Origin: Diospyros lotus
Lineage: Eukaryota > Streptophyta > Magnoliopsida > Ericales > Ebenaceae
Assembly (NCBI RefSeq): GCF_014633365.1
Contig: NC_068351.1
Location: forward strand, 11,166,907 to 11,230,906
DNA length: 64,000 nt
Reading direction: 5' to 3'
Part shown: positions 46,340 through 60,112 of the stretch, in pieces
How positions within the stretch are numbered: the stretch's first letter is position 1
How the letters are laid out: every line of letters begins with the position of its first letter
Position numbers and translations under genes: made by a program
The notes under the pieces: model-generated
Databases searched by the model: none
What the model was told of the DNA's origin: nothing
Seen by the model: only the letters and a program-made list of their open reading frames with translations

Positions 46340-47480
46340 TGCGTGTTTTAATTTTGAGGTTTGAGTTTTAATTTTTTTTAAATTTAATGTTTTAAGTGTC
46401 TGTTTTGAGATTTTTTAAGACGCATTCTTTTTATCATTCTAAAAAATTATTTCTTAAAATAAAAAACTAGAAAACGTATTTACTTTATAATTTTAAAAAT
46501 TTGTTTTGTATTTCTTTTTTTTCTTTCTTTTTTTCCTTTTTCTTCTTCTATTCTTCGATGCCCGGCATCTTTTCCATCGTCGACGACCACCACCAATCGA
46601 ACATTTACACGATCAGAGCCTACCATTAGAAACTCCATGCCAAGGGGGTTAACATACACAAAAATGGATCAGGTTTAACAATTGGATTTTTATAGATTTA
46701 ATTTTTAATTTTCGGCCACATGTATATGTGCTGCTAGTCACCATCGGCCACCTTGGGCTATGGTTTCCAGGCTATTAGAGGCAACTACCCAACACTCAAG
46801 GGCCCATCAACCAACATACCCAAAAATCAACAAGATTTAATGGTCAAATCTCCTTAGATCTAATGACAGGGGCAGTTGAGATAAGATATGAGAGATGATA
46901 GAACCAATAAGATCAAATGGTGGGGGGCAGTCAACGACAACTTTCGGTGGTGGCAGGCGAGGTCGATTGCGGCTCGTGGCAGTGATGAAGATGGCGAGCA
47001 CAATTGATGGCGACTCATGGCAAAAATGGAGATGGCAAGGGGCGATCAAGAAAAGATATGAGACATGAAAGAACCAACACGATCGAATTGTCGGGGGAAG
47101 GGTAATAGCGACTTTCATCGGTGGCGAGTGAGGTTGATGACAGCTCATGACAATGACGAAGATAGCGGGCGCGATCGACGACTGAGGACTTGAGAGAGAG
47201 AGAAGATAGATATGCCAGATTAGAATGGTCGGGAGGCTCGTTTTCCATGTTTTTGTGTTTTGAGTGTGTTTTCATTGAAAACACCCAAAACAAAACAAAC
47301 AAACAAAAAATTGGGTTTCTTTTATAAATTTTTTCTTATTTTTTAAAGTGTGTTTTTTAAAATAATAAAATAAATGCATTTTTAGTACTTTGAAAAATTC
47401 AAAACTAAAAACAAACTGAAAACAATAAAGAGAACATATTTTAGAGAGTGGGTTGGGTTGGTAACAATTTTGTTAAAATT
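46340..47480. repeat. Probable non-autonomous transposon with internal direct repeat
   Basis: A ~160-bp unit containing 'ggtggcaggcgaggtcgatt' and 'tgacgaagatagcggg.gc.cgat'-like text occurs twice (about 46855-47020 and 47045-47190). AT-rich, T-rich left and A-rich right arms (about 46380-46540 and 47280-47440) are loosely complementary. No clean termini or target duplication. Open frames on the minus strand across it look like chance. Confidence 0.4.
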
Positions 47481-48047
47481 AAATTTTAAAAGTTTAGAAT
47501 TTAAAATTTAAGGTATAGGGCGTTAAAAGTAAGTTTTTAAAATATATTTTGAAAAAATAAAAAAAGAACTCTATTTAATGAAATATTTTACAAATAGAAA
47601 TAGTTGGAATTAAGTATATATAATAAATGATTAAATACATCATATTGACTTTGCTTATTTACAAATAATGTCATATTATAAATGAGTGGCCTAACTGCCT
47701 TTAACTCGATTCCCCCTTTCCTATGTATGGCTCAAATTTTTTCCCAGTTAATTTCAATTTTTGAAATTACTTTTTTATCTTTTGATATTTAAAATTATAA
47801 AATAAAATTCGACCAATTTTCAATTAATGGGGATTAATTTTCAATTTTTCTAATGAATAATGGAAAATGGGCTGATTGGGTCTAAATTATAATTCCATTA
47901 AAAATGCTTTGGTTGTTGAAAAAAGAAAAAATCCCAAATTCCTGTCGCCGAAAACATCATGTGTGCGAAATACTGAGAGGGCATCCGGCAGCTCTGAGCT
48001 GGGTAGCATGAGCCCTGAGGAGCAGGTTTTAACCCTCAAAGAACTCG

Positions 48048-48050
<3 letters not shown>

Positions 48051-48079
<29 letters not shown>
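48051..48079. repeat. (GA)n microsatellite in the 5' leader of the RRM gene
   Basis: About fourteen GA units end five bases before the start codon at 48085, so they lie in the 5' UTR. GA runs are common in plant 5' UTRs; length variants could affect expression, which is inference. Confidence 0.9.
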
Positions 48080-48081
<2 letters not shown>

Positions 48082-48084
48082 AGC

Positions 48085-50832
48085 ATGGAGGATTTGAAGA
48101 AGAGGAAGATCGAGGAAGAAGGCAACGGCCAAAACCCTTTCGCGGATTCAACAGAAGAGAAGCTAAGGTCGTTGCTTGACCCCCTCCCCAAGACCCAGTT
48201 GGTCGATCTCCTCGCTAAGCTGTGCGTTTCCGTCGCTACTCATAACTTCTTGTATTCCTTTTGAAGCCGCTTTCAATTTGTATTTCTGTGGTGTATTGTT
48301 GCCGGTTTCTGCTTCTGATATATTTTTGTTCGCCCGTCGTGTTTATGAGATATTAGTCATATACGTATTTGCCTGCTGTCATTTTGCCATGAACTTGGTA
48401 GTCTTTGATTCAAGAACACATATTTAATTTATGTTCTTTTTCATGCGTTCTTGAATCCGTTTATGGTCCGTACTTGTATCCTCATCATGGTATGATTTTG
48501 TCGAAGGCTTGTTAGAACTTCTTTTTCCAAATTGATGAGCACTAATTAAGATTTAGTTGAATTAGGTTTGACTCTGCATTTTTCCCTTTAGGCCTGGGTT
48601 TAATTTTGGGTTTTTATCTACTCCGTTATGAGATCTTAGGTTTTGGTTCAGAGCTTTGATATGTTCATTAAAGGAAACAATAAAATACCCTGAAATTTCT
48701 TTAGTTTTTCCTTGAACACCATGGACTTGCTTTACTACTTGTCTGATATTGCTTGAAATTACTACTGTTGTTGTGAAAATTACTTCAAAAACGCTTCTAT
48801 AAGAATCACTTTCAAGTAAATGCTTCTAGTGTTTGGCCAGATAATTCAAGAAATGCTTTTAGTGTTGTCCTATATGCTTGGCCAATGATTGAAAAAAATT
48901 GCTTTGACAATAAAATTACCAGAAAACCCCTGAAAAAGCATTATCATTCAATACATATGATTGCAGTCTCGTACAATCTGATATCCATGAAGAAGACACA
49001 CATAAAGGGGAAAAATAACTATGCCCAACTTTTGATTTTCATGATGCCCAATTTGACCATGACACTACTGTTGGCATGCATGTGGAGTGTCTAATATACA
49101 TTTTATGAGTTTGACAGGTATCGGTGTTTAATATATGTCATATAGTCTTCTATGAGGTCAGTAAATGGAATAAATGAGTTTCATGTTAAGCTTCCAAAGT
49201 GAATGTTCATTAATTAAACAAGCAATGCTGCCCAAATCACCAGTGGTTCTAATTGATATTAGATGTTATGCATGGTTGGACTTGAATGTTGTTTTCATTA
49301 ACCTACTTAAGCTCAAGTATATTCTTAAAATTTAGGGACTGGACAAATGCAAAAGACTTCCATTCTCTTTGAACATTTGTGACCTGAACATGTGCCAATA
49401 TGCATGTATGTATATAGTGAATTTTCATGTTCTAGTCACTAAATATTAATACAATTCAGCCCATGCTATTGTTTTCTCAGCCCACTTTGTGTAAATCATG
49501 GAATTTGAAGCACCATCTAAGTAGCAGCACGCTTATCTATACTTGTTGGTAGTGGCATGTATAAGAAAGGTCATTACTTCTGTTGAGTAAAACAGGGTCC
49601 CAGACAATAAGCTTCAAGCATTAGGCTTATGACTTGTCCTGGGTGTTATCTATAAGACAATCTTCGGGCTCTGGTGTATGAACCATTCAAGTGGCAAGTC
49701 AGTGCCTAGTTTTCTTAGCTCTTTTGCCAAGGTATCAACTCATGTTTATTAGAAACTCCAAAGCCGTTTATAGACTCTCCCAGTGTGTATGTGCGAGCAT
49801 CCATGCATGTGTTTTTATTGAGTATGTGTTTGTATTTATGTTTACACTTGCCCATGTGCATCTATAGTAGGTATATATACATAATGTCTACACTTATTTT
49901 TATATCTCAGTATGGTTTCTGGTCCATTTTGCATGTGAGAGTGCCATTCTTGGTAAAGTTAGAAGGCAGCTCATAAGATGTTGTTCCCTGCTTGTACTGT
50001 GTGAATTGACACCGTGCATGTGTGCTTGTTTGCATGTCGTGGCATGAAGAGGGTCCCAATATCCTTCTATTGCTGAAGAAATTATAAGTATTGCAAGTTC
50101 TGATCCTGTCCACCGAAAGCTCTTTGTTCGTGGTTTGGCTTGGAACACTACCTCAGAAACCTTGTGTGCTGTGAGTGTGCTGCTGATTGTTGATTATGTT
50201 TGTATGCTCTTAGTGATTGTCCAATATTATTATGATATTTTACAAGTTTTGGCCATAATAATTCGCAGATGAAATATCATTGATTTGTTCACATGCTTCC
50301 TCTTTTGTTTTTAACTTTTTTTCTTTTTGGATATTTTGTCTCCTGTGACTCTTATTCTTCGAAAACTCATTGCACAGCATTAGATTCTGACTTTGCTTGC
50401 ATGTCTTTTCATCTAGGCATTTGAAATGCATGGAGAAATTGAAGAAGGGGCTGTAATCGTTGACAAAACTACAGGAAAATCTCGTGGTTATGGTTTCATA
50501 ACCTATAAAGACATGGAGTCAGCTCAGGCTGCACTGAAAGCACCTAGCAAATTGATTGATGTAAGCCTTCTTATTAAATAAAATGTGTTGTATGAAGGGC
50601 CATACACTAATACTAGTTGTCATCCATTATTGTTAAAATCGCGAGTCAACTCGTATGATTTTACGAGTTTACGAGTCATGAGGCATAAAACAAGTCAACT
50701 CGCTTGGAGGATTGGGTTTTATAGAATTGGACCCAAATCTACGAGTTTACCGGGTCCGAGTTTATGATTTTACGAGTTTAGTCTTACCCACAATTTTGAG
50801 GTTAGAAACAAAAATATTTTCGTCTCTAACCA

Positions 50833-50865
<33 letters not shown>

Positions 50866-53800
50866 CAATCATTGTTAATCTCTGAATTTGGTTCTTCTAA
50901 AAACCCTAAACGACGTTGTGTTTGTGTGCTTGCTGCATTCACTTGTTGTGTCCTTCTGCAAATCCTAATCGTTGTCGATCTTGTTTTGGCCTTTCTTCTT
51001 CGTTCATTCACGTTGAAAGTTCGAAGAATCAAACCTAACCCAAGTATGTGAGTGAGAGTTGACTATGTTTTGCTAAGTCCGGTAATCAAATGTTGCGTGC
51101 GTGGTGTGCTGAGCTCTGTGTTGCATCCAATTGATGTGCTGAGTGAGTGTGCTGTGCAGCTGTGCTTGTGTGTTTACATTCTTATTTGTGATGTTGTTAT
51201 CTATACGTACAAGTAGGTGTAGATTCAAAAAATTAATCTTAAATATGTCACAATTAGATCATGGGTGGGTTTAATTTTATATTAAGATTGATGATTAGTA
51301 AGAAACAAATATACCTCTTTGGTATTGGTAACTTAATTTGTGTAATGGCATAATGTAGAAGTTTAACAATATTCGTTGTTTTTAGGACTTAGTATTCTTA
51401 TTTATTTTTAACAATGTTTGTTGATGGTGATGGTAATGTTTGTTGTTTGAAATTTTGATTATGGATGGATGAATGATGAATTTAATATTTTGAAATTTCA
51501 TATTATTTAGTATTTTTGAAATTGATAGATGAAGTAATTTTGAAATAGGCACATCTATTTCATTTATAATAAGCAATATGTCATTATAAACATATATTTA
51601 CATAAATTAAAGGGTATTTTTAATTTTCCGTAAAATTTTATGATTTTACAATTCGATTTTACGATCCGATTTTATGAACCCCCTTAAAATCTCGATTTTA
51701 AAAACCTTATTGTCATCATATGTTAAGATTTGCCTGCAGCAAGACAACTCTACTATCCTTCTGTGTGCTCAGATTGTTTATATTCTAATCGATGCAAAAT
51801 AAAGTATCAATCAAGGAACAAAACATTATTTCCTTCTAATTCAAAGAACTAAAAGGTTTCCTTTTCTTACTGAACTCTATGAAACATTTTTTTTATTTCT
51901 ATTTGAATTTTTTTATTGAAGAAATATTAGAGAGCAATGAAATAGATTTATTTCAAATGATAGCCAAAGAATTCTGACATGGTTGAAATTCTTATCTTTT
52001 TGCTTTGATATTATAGGTACTTCCTTTCATAAATATGATAATTGGGGCATTTTTCTTTCCATTCCTTCTAGAATATATCATTTCTTTGTGATCTCATTTC
52101 CCTAATTAACTACTTAAAGGATTCATTTATGAGTATCTAACATTCACTGATTTCTACTAAACATTACTTTGTTCTCTTTTAATGAAAAAAAAAAAAAAAA
52201 GGAATAGAAAACTTCAACATGTTTGCATGAACTGCTAAACTTCAGACAAATTTGACCTTTGTGTACTATTAATTTGTAATTATTGCTATTTCTGATAATT
52301 TGGTCAAAGTTTATCTTATTGAAGCCTACATCATACACTTGTGCTTGATAAGATTGATTTACTTGGGCTTTCAAATTGATTATTTGTGTCTATATGTAAA
52401 ACATCTTCAGACATGTTAATTATTTAATGATTAACTTCGCATAAGCATTGGTTTATGTTTCCAAATGTTGGAAAAGTTTCTAATTTTTTTTGTTGCTTCC
52501 CTATGTTTTTGAACCATTTTCAGTTTTTAGCTAATATAAATAGCAAATCTAAATGATATTTTGATCATTGGCGGTGATCATAGTGACGCATGGAATATAT
52601 AAGTGAAATTTTAGCTTTGATGTCATCTTGCCAGTACAAACTTAATCTACATACTTGGTCTTATTGTTCTAGTTTGAAATGCATAAAAAGCTCTCTTTGT
52701 TTGGTTTTACTATTCATTGAACTTTTGTTTATCTAATATATATGCATCATAATATTTAGAAGAAAATGAAAAATAATTAATTAATGGAGAGTAATTTTTG
52801 GTTAAAAATTGCCTGGTAATGTTGAAAAATTGTTCTCTGCAACAACACCTTGAAAATTGGAGGTATATAGTAGCTACTAGATCAGCATTATCATTTTCTT
52901 GGGGAAAAAAAAAAAAATCACACACAACAGTTCATAACTTCTAATTGTCATCTAATGCACTTTTTGCCTCTGCTACTGGTCTGTTTCTTTCTTCTGACAA
53001 ATTGTCAGGGCCGGATGGCAGCTTGTAACCTTGCTTGTGAAGGCTTAAGCAGTGCAAGCATTCCACCTGATCAGGCACAGAGGAAGCTTTACGTTGGTGG
53101 ATTGTCGCCAGATACAACAAGTGAGATGCTGCTTTTCTTTTTTGGAAGGCACGGTGAGATAGAAGAGGGTTCAGTTGCTTACGACAAAGACACAAACAAA
53201 TCTCGGTAGAAAATAATTCACTTCTTTTATTTTGTTAATTAAGCTGCAATATAGTCATCATTGTTATTGTTTACTGTGATCATTATTACTCCATATCTGC
53301 TGTTACTGCTGTGATGCTGTATTTAGTTGTGATACCACATCTGAGAATTTGCTATATGTCACATGTTTGATTGCAGTGGCTTTGGATTTGTCACATACAA
53401 GACAGTAGAGGCAGCAAGGAAAGCTATTGATGATCCACAAAAGACACTTGGGGTAAAGAAACTATATCACTATTGTGCTCTGTCAATGTATGAACTTATA
53501 TTTCTCAATTGTCTTTTTATTTATTTGTTTTTGTGGAAGGGAGGGTTGTTAATAGAGATTCTTTTAGCATTTGATTACTATAGTTGCTTTTGTCTGTAGG
53601 AAAATCCAGATTCCTTGTAGTTTGCAATGTCTTAAAACTCGGGCTGCTGAAAAGAGATGGGATCAAGGGTAACTGGTTTGACTACTGGATTATCTATATT
53701 GAACCAGAACCAAACTTTTATACCATAATCACACCAGTAATCTGTCAAAGATAATGAATAGATAAATGTATGTAAAACAGGTATTCTCTTAAAGGATCAA

Positions 53801-56800
53801 AGTTTGTTTTTTTTTTTTTTTCTGAGTGTCAACCTTCAAATTGAAATCTTTTTGTTGAAGCTCTCCAACTTCCATATCTAACTCAATATGATCCAGCCTA
53901 TTTATGGAGTTTACCAAAGTTATCTTCTCACATAATATGATTCCTACTTGAGCTAATTTCAAGATTTTTAAACTAAGAAATAATAGTCTAACTTAAGAGT
54001 TAGCCAGAATGAAAGAGGGAGCTACTAGCTGTGTCAGGCAAAACAAGTTTTTAATTGTGTGTGAAAAACACAACCTAACAGGTGATTTACTGGAGTTGAA
54101 ATCTTACATGAAACAACTATGGATTTCCTCCCATCATCTCATCTAACTTGTGTCATTTCTTAGTTTAAACTTTGAAACTAGTTCAAATAAGAAGTATTTG
54201 TTATAATAGAAAATTTTCTTATCTCCACTCTCAGTTGAACTACTGACCTGGTATATGAAAGTTGGATGGCATACAAAAGGTGTATAGAAGTGTGCAACAT
54301 AAAAAGATTGAAAGGTTGAGGTTAAATTTGGAATTTTAGATGAAGGGAAAGAACCATTTTACCCCAAATAGGTACAAAGAGAAAAAGCTTTAAAAGATTT
54401 GATTGATCTTGGAACATTGTTAAAAGATTGACAAAGACTGATATACGCTAGTCATAAAACAAGTTAATTAAAGACTACTAATGTAGGACTTCCTTAATTA
54501 TGAAAACTATATACCTAATTGAATTCGTAGATCACTGAAATTCATATCTAGTGAGCCACAAGCAAATAATACTCATTGATCAAAAAAGCAAAAAGGCTCT
54601 ATTAACAATCTATGCAGATAACAATACATATCTTTAATCTGGGCAAAGAAATTGCTATCAATTTCCAGTCTGGAGTTGAGACTCCAAAAGAAGAGATTTT
54701 GGAGATCTAGTTAGCTAATGTGGAAGTGATTTGGCCTACCACCTCAAAATATATCGTATGTATACCTAAAATATGTATGCAAATAACACTTGTGAAAGAT
54801 TTTCTCCTGAAATCAGTCAAAATATGTTGCTATGCTCAAACATTTCTTTAAACTGTTACTGAATATCACAAACATGTGGGAAAGGATTATAACCAGCTTT
54901 AAAAATGCTGATATATCTCAATCAAGCAACTATTTAAATTACAATACCATCTTTTCCACATTGCAGCTAAAAGATTTAGATACACACTCAAAAAAAAATT
55001 CTGAACTTGAAAATGTATATTACATGTGAAGAAGATGTCATTAGAATAACCCACTAGTTTGAGGTTTTCATGTGTGTTGATTGGGGCTTGTATTTTTTTT
55101 TTTTTCCTGTTGTGGGGGAGGAATGCCAAGTTGCTACTCACCAACATCTTAGGAGAAGGACAACCGGAAAGAGGGGGAGTGGGCAGGTAGAGGGCATAGT
55201 AGATAGATAATAGAAGGAATTAGAGAAAGCTCAGTGTTAGCTGGATATCCTCCTCACCTCATGAATGGAGACAGTTGCAGAGTTGTGCTTCTGTTCTGGC
55301 TGGGTCTCAATTGAAGCCCTGATATCATACCATATATAGTTTCCTGAAACCAGATCAGTTCAGTTCTTCAGAACCTTAAGGGTTGCTGCTTCAAAATGCA
55401 ATTTTGAGCTGTTTTTAAAAATAAGATTTTTTTATTTTTATTTTCCATGTGGCCGGGTTTTTTTTGGGGGGGAGGGGGGGTGTGGGGGGGTTGAGAGTTT
55501 AGGTATATATCCCAGTTTTTCAGTTGATCCACACGGTCTGTTTGGAGTTCCATATGAATCAACTAATTAATTTTAGACTATGAGTAGATGTTCTTCAGAC
55601 TTCCCATAATATTATGGTTCTTTAACTTGTTGCATATTGTACCTTTCTGTTTGTTTACTTAAAAAACTATTGCATTAATTGTCAAAACTATTACATTAAT
55701 TGTCATTTTCTTTGATGAAAATTGACCTTTGATTTTTTCTTCCTTTTCTTTTTTAACCTCTGTTGTTTCCTTAACTGGGAAGTTGATCCAATCTTCTCAC
55801 AGACAGTCTTATTTTATCTTGTGCTGGTAGTTTGATTTGTTCACTACAGACTGTGTATTATATTGTTGGATGACTCAGACCTTGCTAAATTATATAAAGC
55901 AATTGCTTCACCAAAACAACTAAAAACAAATATCGTGTGTTTACCCCACTAGGTGAAGTAAACAATAAAAGCATCATTCCAAATCTTTATCCCACTATGC
56001 AGAGTCAGCTACATGAGTTCTAGCTCTCCATTATTTCTATCTATGGCTTTATCTTTTGTAAGACCCTTATCATACCTCAATGTCTCCCACCGAATTTTTC
56101 TTGGTTTTCTTCTACCTCTTTTGCTAAATATTTGTTCCATTTCATCCACTCCACTACATATGAGCCTTTATTGGTATTCTTTTAGTATGATCAAACTATT
56201 TTAATCATGTCGCATGCATCTTATCTTCAATAGGACCCACTTCAACCTTATTAAGAATAACTTCATTCTAATTTTATCATTTCTTATTTGGCCGTGTATC
56301 TATCTTATCATCCTTATCTCTGTTACACTCATATTTTGCATATATGGATGCTTTATTGCTCAACAATTTGTGCTATACAATGAAGTTAGTCTTTGTAGGT
56401 TATAAAATTTTCCTTTGAACTTTAATGAAATATTATTATCACAGAGAACACTAGAAGCACTTTTCTATGTTAACCATCTTGTCTTAATTCTATAGGCAAC
56501 ATTCTCATTACCCCATCTTTTCAGGTGATTGATCCAAGATACTTGAATTAATCTTTTTTTTATATGACTTAATCTTCCCGTTTTACCATGACATCATGCA
56601 CGTATATTTTTACTAAACTTTTATTCAGTTTTCACTCTAATAACTTAAATAAAATAAAACAACATAGGGAGAGAAAAGGCATAAAAGGGCAACATTATAA
56701 TGTTGTTCATTTGTTTGCAGGGGAGGAACATCACTGTTAAGCTTGCTGATAATCACAAGAGCAAAATGTTGCAATCACAGCCGCCAGCAGCTATGGTTCC

Positions 56801-57059
56801 GGTGCAAATTCCAATGGCATCTGGATATGCGCAAGGTGGAAAAGCACACTCTGGTGCAGCCCCCGTAGGATACACTTACCCTCAACCCGTGGCTCCCTAT
56901 GCTAGTGCTGCTTACCCTAGCCATCCCACAGCAGCTGCACCATATCCGACCCAATCTCAGATTCCATATTCCTCATTTGCTATTAAAAAGGATTCACTTG
57001 GACCTCCAGCGGCGCCACCTACTGGACTGAGTGGATACCCTTACTACTATGCCAAATAA
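48085..57059 (+). CDS. Two-RRM RNA-binding protein, UBP1-associated protein 2 (UBA2)-like
   Basis: Six coding exons: 48085-48221, 50050-50170, 50417-50560, 53009-53205, 53377-53452, 56721-57059. They join in frame to 337 residues. RRM1 has RNP2 LFVRGL (70-75) and RNP1 RGYGFITY (109-116). RRM2 has RNP2 LYVGGL (161-166) and RNP1 RGFGFVTY (200-207). Before RRM1 come KKRKIEEE, a possible nuclear signal, and PKTQLVDLLAKL, typical of UBA2/hnRNP-like plant proteins. The C-terminus (226-337) is rich in Pro, Ala and Tyr and ends GYPYYYAK. UBA2 proteins bind U-rich 3' UTRs in the nucleus and are linked to stress and ABA responses (family knowledge). Introns 3 (2.4 kb) and 5 (3.3 kb) are long; intron 3 hosts a hAT element. 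No frame damage was seen. Other plant hnRNP A/B-like proteins are the alternative name. Confidence 0.92.
50625..51709. mobile_element. hAT-type element in intron 3 of the RRM gene
   Basis: Ends read CATTATTGTTAAAATCGCGA and, inverted, TAAGGTTTTTAAAATCGAGA. The 8-bp duplication TTGTCATC flanks it (50617-50624, 51710-51717). About 1085 bp, with ACGAGTTTACGAGTC repeats at the left end and a CA/TA microsatellite at 50831-50864. No transposase coding seen. Confidence 0.87.
55900..56560 (-). repeat. Possible decayed LINE (RTE-type) 3' fragment in intron 5
   Basis: The text 'tatcccactatgcagagtc' followed by 'agctacatgagttc', and later 'ctcccaccgaatttttcttgg', resembles a repeat often seen at the ends of plant RTE-type LINEs. 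Recognition is from memory, no open frame remains and the borders are guesses. Confidence 0.3.
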
Positions 57060-57720
57060 CCAATAAAGCTCAATCAAAGTATGGCAATTATCAAGCTATT
57101 TCTTTTATACTGCAAGTACACATCCACCGCAGCTGTTCATGTAGTCTAATTTCTCATCTACTCTTTTTTCTTTTTGACTGTTGTAGGCACTTAATTGAAA
57201 ATATGCATCTGCTAAGGAGCTCAGGCATCTTGAAAACCACCGAAAGCCAACCGTAGTAGTAGGTTTTAGGAGCTTTTGTAGTTGAGATGTTTATTTATAG
57301 ACCAAGCATATCAGGTTAAAATGCTTATGGGTTACAATGTGAAGGAATTTGCTCGTTGTAGTTATAATTCAAGGGAAGTTAGTTCTTTTAATTTTTCCGG
57401 GCAGATTGTTATTTTGTTTTCCCACCTGCCTTTCTGATATTCTAAGGTTGGTAATAGGTGGAGCTAATGAAACTAATTTTTATGTTCCTGTACCCTCGTA
57501 GTGTACAATCAGCTTCCCCTGCTGGACATGATGCGGTACAAACCTGCCTTCGATTATTTTTTAACTCCAGTGATCACACAGGTTTCCTGTTGACTCCCCT
57601 CAACTACTTGGTTTTATATTTGTAGTCTGCACTTCTAAGAGAAGGAGCTTTCATAACAATGATAAGGTTACTCTTTTGTAATAAAATGATAATGGATTTG
57701 AGTGATGAAAAGATCTATTT
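57060..57720 (+). other. Probable 3' UTR of the RRM gene
   Basis: AATAAA-type signals occur at about 57062 and 57679 (taataaaatg). A 'tgttgtag' acceptor-like site at 57180-57187 after a T-rich tract could mark a 3' UTR intron. The end of the transcript is inferred. Confidence 0.5.
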
Positions 57721-59150
57721 GCAGAACAACAAAGAAAATCTTGCCTCAACTCTCACAAAACGGGTCTCATTGACTAGTCACGCCTTTTTATTTTAGAAGA
57801 AACTTCCATACCTTGGGTGTTCATTGTTTCCTTTTTGATCAACTGGGCGAAAACTTAACAGGTGAGTGTAACAGAAACCCTTTCCTTAGAATTAGTGTTG
57901 AAGGTGTTCTTTGTTGGAATGCCTTTCCTTGCAAACAGAAAAGAGGGTTGGGGACCATCGTGTACTGTGATTAACCCCTTTCACGTGCGTGAGATAGTGT
58001 GTGGGGGCTCTTAAATGTGAGGGATTCTACGAAAAGAGGAAAAGAGGGGTGGGGTGGACATCATGAGCTTTAAATTCCTAATAATGTTAAATGACCTTTA
58101 AGGGTTTATAATATCATTCATAAACTTCGGAATTTGCTTGGATCTTTGTTTTTTTTCTTTTCTGTCTTGTTGAATTTATTTTCTTTCAGAAAGATTGATT
58201 GTCTGCACTAGACAATGACAGTGCATGTGAGGGAAAAGCTATTAAAGGGAACTTACAATAATACCCAAGTTCTTCAGCATGTGGTCCACCGAGCCAGCCA
58301 GGTCTGGCCTACAATCTCCAACAAATAGAAGGACCTTTTGTCATCTTAAGTGGGTCCAAGATTTAAATTTGAAGAATTAACAACAATAATAATATTTCAA
58401 TTCTCAATCTCATTGGTCAACTCAACCAAGTATTGGCTTATTTTGGTAGCGGCCTTTGATTCTTGTTATATGTAAAAGCGGAAACTAAATTATTTTCTCA
58501 ATTAAAATTTTAAATTACAAATATTATACTTATTAAATAATATTAATATATATTGCTATTAATATTCGTCCCATAAAAACATCTTTAATTTTCTTGAGGC
58601 GACACGTAGGGGGGGCTGAACTGAAGGCTTTTACTTTTTAAGGGGTTGGTTTGTGACTTTGTGATTGTTGGGCTTTGGGAGTTGGGACCACGCGAGATCA
58701 ATTAGAGAAATGAGAAGAAGAAGAAGTAGTCCCCTCTCCTCAGTCCTCAGTCCTCAGACCTCGTTTTCACGCGCTTCTTCTTCTGCTGAGCTGATGCCTT
58801 TCTTTCTTTCTTTTTTTTCTACTTTCCCACTCCTTAAGCAAGCATCTCTTTTTCTACCTTCTAATATATGTACTTATATAAAATAAAGCAAACTACTCAA
58901 TTTGATAAAGGTTCAAAATTCTTATTAGAATGACATTTTCATTATAATTGTAAATCCAACCCATCAAAAAAGGGAAGTGAAATGTAGGAATGGGTTTTAG
59001 GGTTCAGCTCTACACACATACCTCAATTGATTAAAATCAAAATGAAATATTGATTTCACCATAAGTTGGATAAAAAATTCTTTGATAATTGAGTCAGTAT
59101 ATTATTCCTCTAGATTCTCATGTTAACATCATTAGAGGATCAAATATACG
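57721..59150. other. Intergenic sequence, no gene seen
   Basis: No domain-bearing frame. A GAAGAAGAAG run (about 58711-58728) and a repeated 'cctcagt' (58737-58758) are the only local features. Confidence 0.45.
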
Positions 59151-59154
59151 ATTG

Positions 59155-59555
59155 TTCTTAAAATTAATTTACTTTGTCCGATAAATGAGGGCCTTATCAA
59201 TGTGATTAAAAAGATCAAAATACTCTTGTCCAAAATACAAATTTATAAAATGTCATTAATCGTTGCTCTCTCCTCTCTCCATTCCCATAGTCATCTCGTT
59301 GCCATCTGCCATTGTCTCTGCCTTCGCCTTATCTCCTCACCTCGCTACCATAGCCTAGTTGATGGCGGTAAGGCAGCAAGGCGAATGCAGTGGTAAACGG
59401 CGACGAGATGACCCTGGGAAGAGAAAGAATAAAGAGCAACGGCCAGTGATATCGTTTGTAAATTTATATTTTGGACGAGAACATTTTGATCTTTTTAACC
59501 ACATTCGATAAGATTTTTTGTGCATTTGTCGAGCAAGATAACATTACTCTTGTTC
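59155..59555. repeat. ~400-bp near-complete inverted repeat (foldback MITE)
   Basis: The left arm, with 'gattaaaaagatcaaaat', 'tccaaaatacaaattta', 'cgttgctct' and 'gtcatctcgttgcc', is matched in inverted order on the right arm by 'ggttaaaaagatcaaaat', 'tccaaaatataaattta', 'cgttgctct' and 'gtcatctcgtcgcc'. The complementarity runs almost to the centre at about 59355 (ctgccttcgcctt versus ctgcattcgcctt). There is essentially no loop. It lies about 450 bp upstream of the probable transcription start of the AT-hook gene. The small open frame across it is a by-product. No target duplication was identified. Confidence 0.88.
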
Positions 59556-59959
59556 TTAACTCTAATTATTTTCATATTCCGACAGGTTAAGTGTATTCAT
59601 TCACACGAAGCAAAGACAATTTCATCTAATAAATGGTTTCAATTTGACAACTTTGAATAGAAATAATGTTATTGTATTAATTTTATTATATAAAAGTAAA
59701 TATCACATCAAATTTATTGTTATAGAAATTTGTTAAATCGTTATCTTTTATAAATCATCACAATCTACTAATAAAACTATATCTTATCTTAAATCTCTGT
59801 CGGTATAAAATGAATTTCGTGATGATTATTCTTTAAAGTGAGATGTCACCTAATTTATGAGCAGACATGAATTCATGTGAAATTAATTAATTGGGCAAAG
59901 CCTGAAACGTTATATAATTTTTATTTTTTTTAATTACATCAAATGTTCATTTGAATTGT

Positions 59960-60081
59960 GGCAATTGTCTTAAATTCCCAAAACGCCCTGTGAACGAAAT
60001 AAAATATCTTTTCACCTCTACTTACCATACTACTTTTCTTCTCGTTCACTTCTGCATTCATTCATTCATTCCTGTGTGCCG

Positions 60082-60112
<31 letters not shown>

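Noticed and set aside
46837..47302. Two ~100-residue minus-strand frames
   Set aside because: They follow an internal direct repeat of a probable non-coding transposon and have no recognisable domain.
59202..59396. 64-residue plus-strand frame upstream of the AT-hook gene
   Set aside because: It is contained in the long palindrome and has no coding features.
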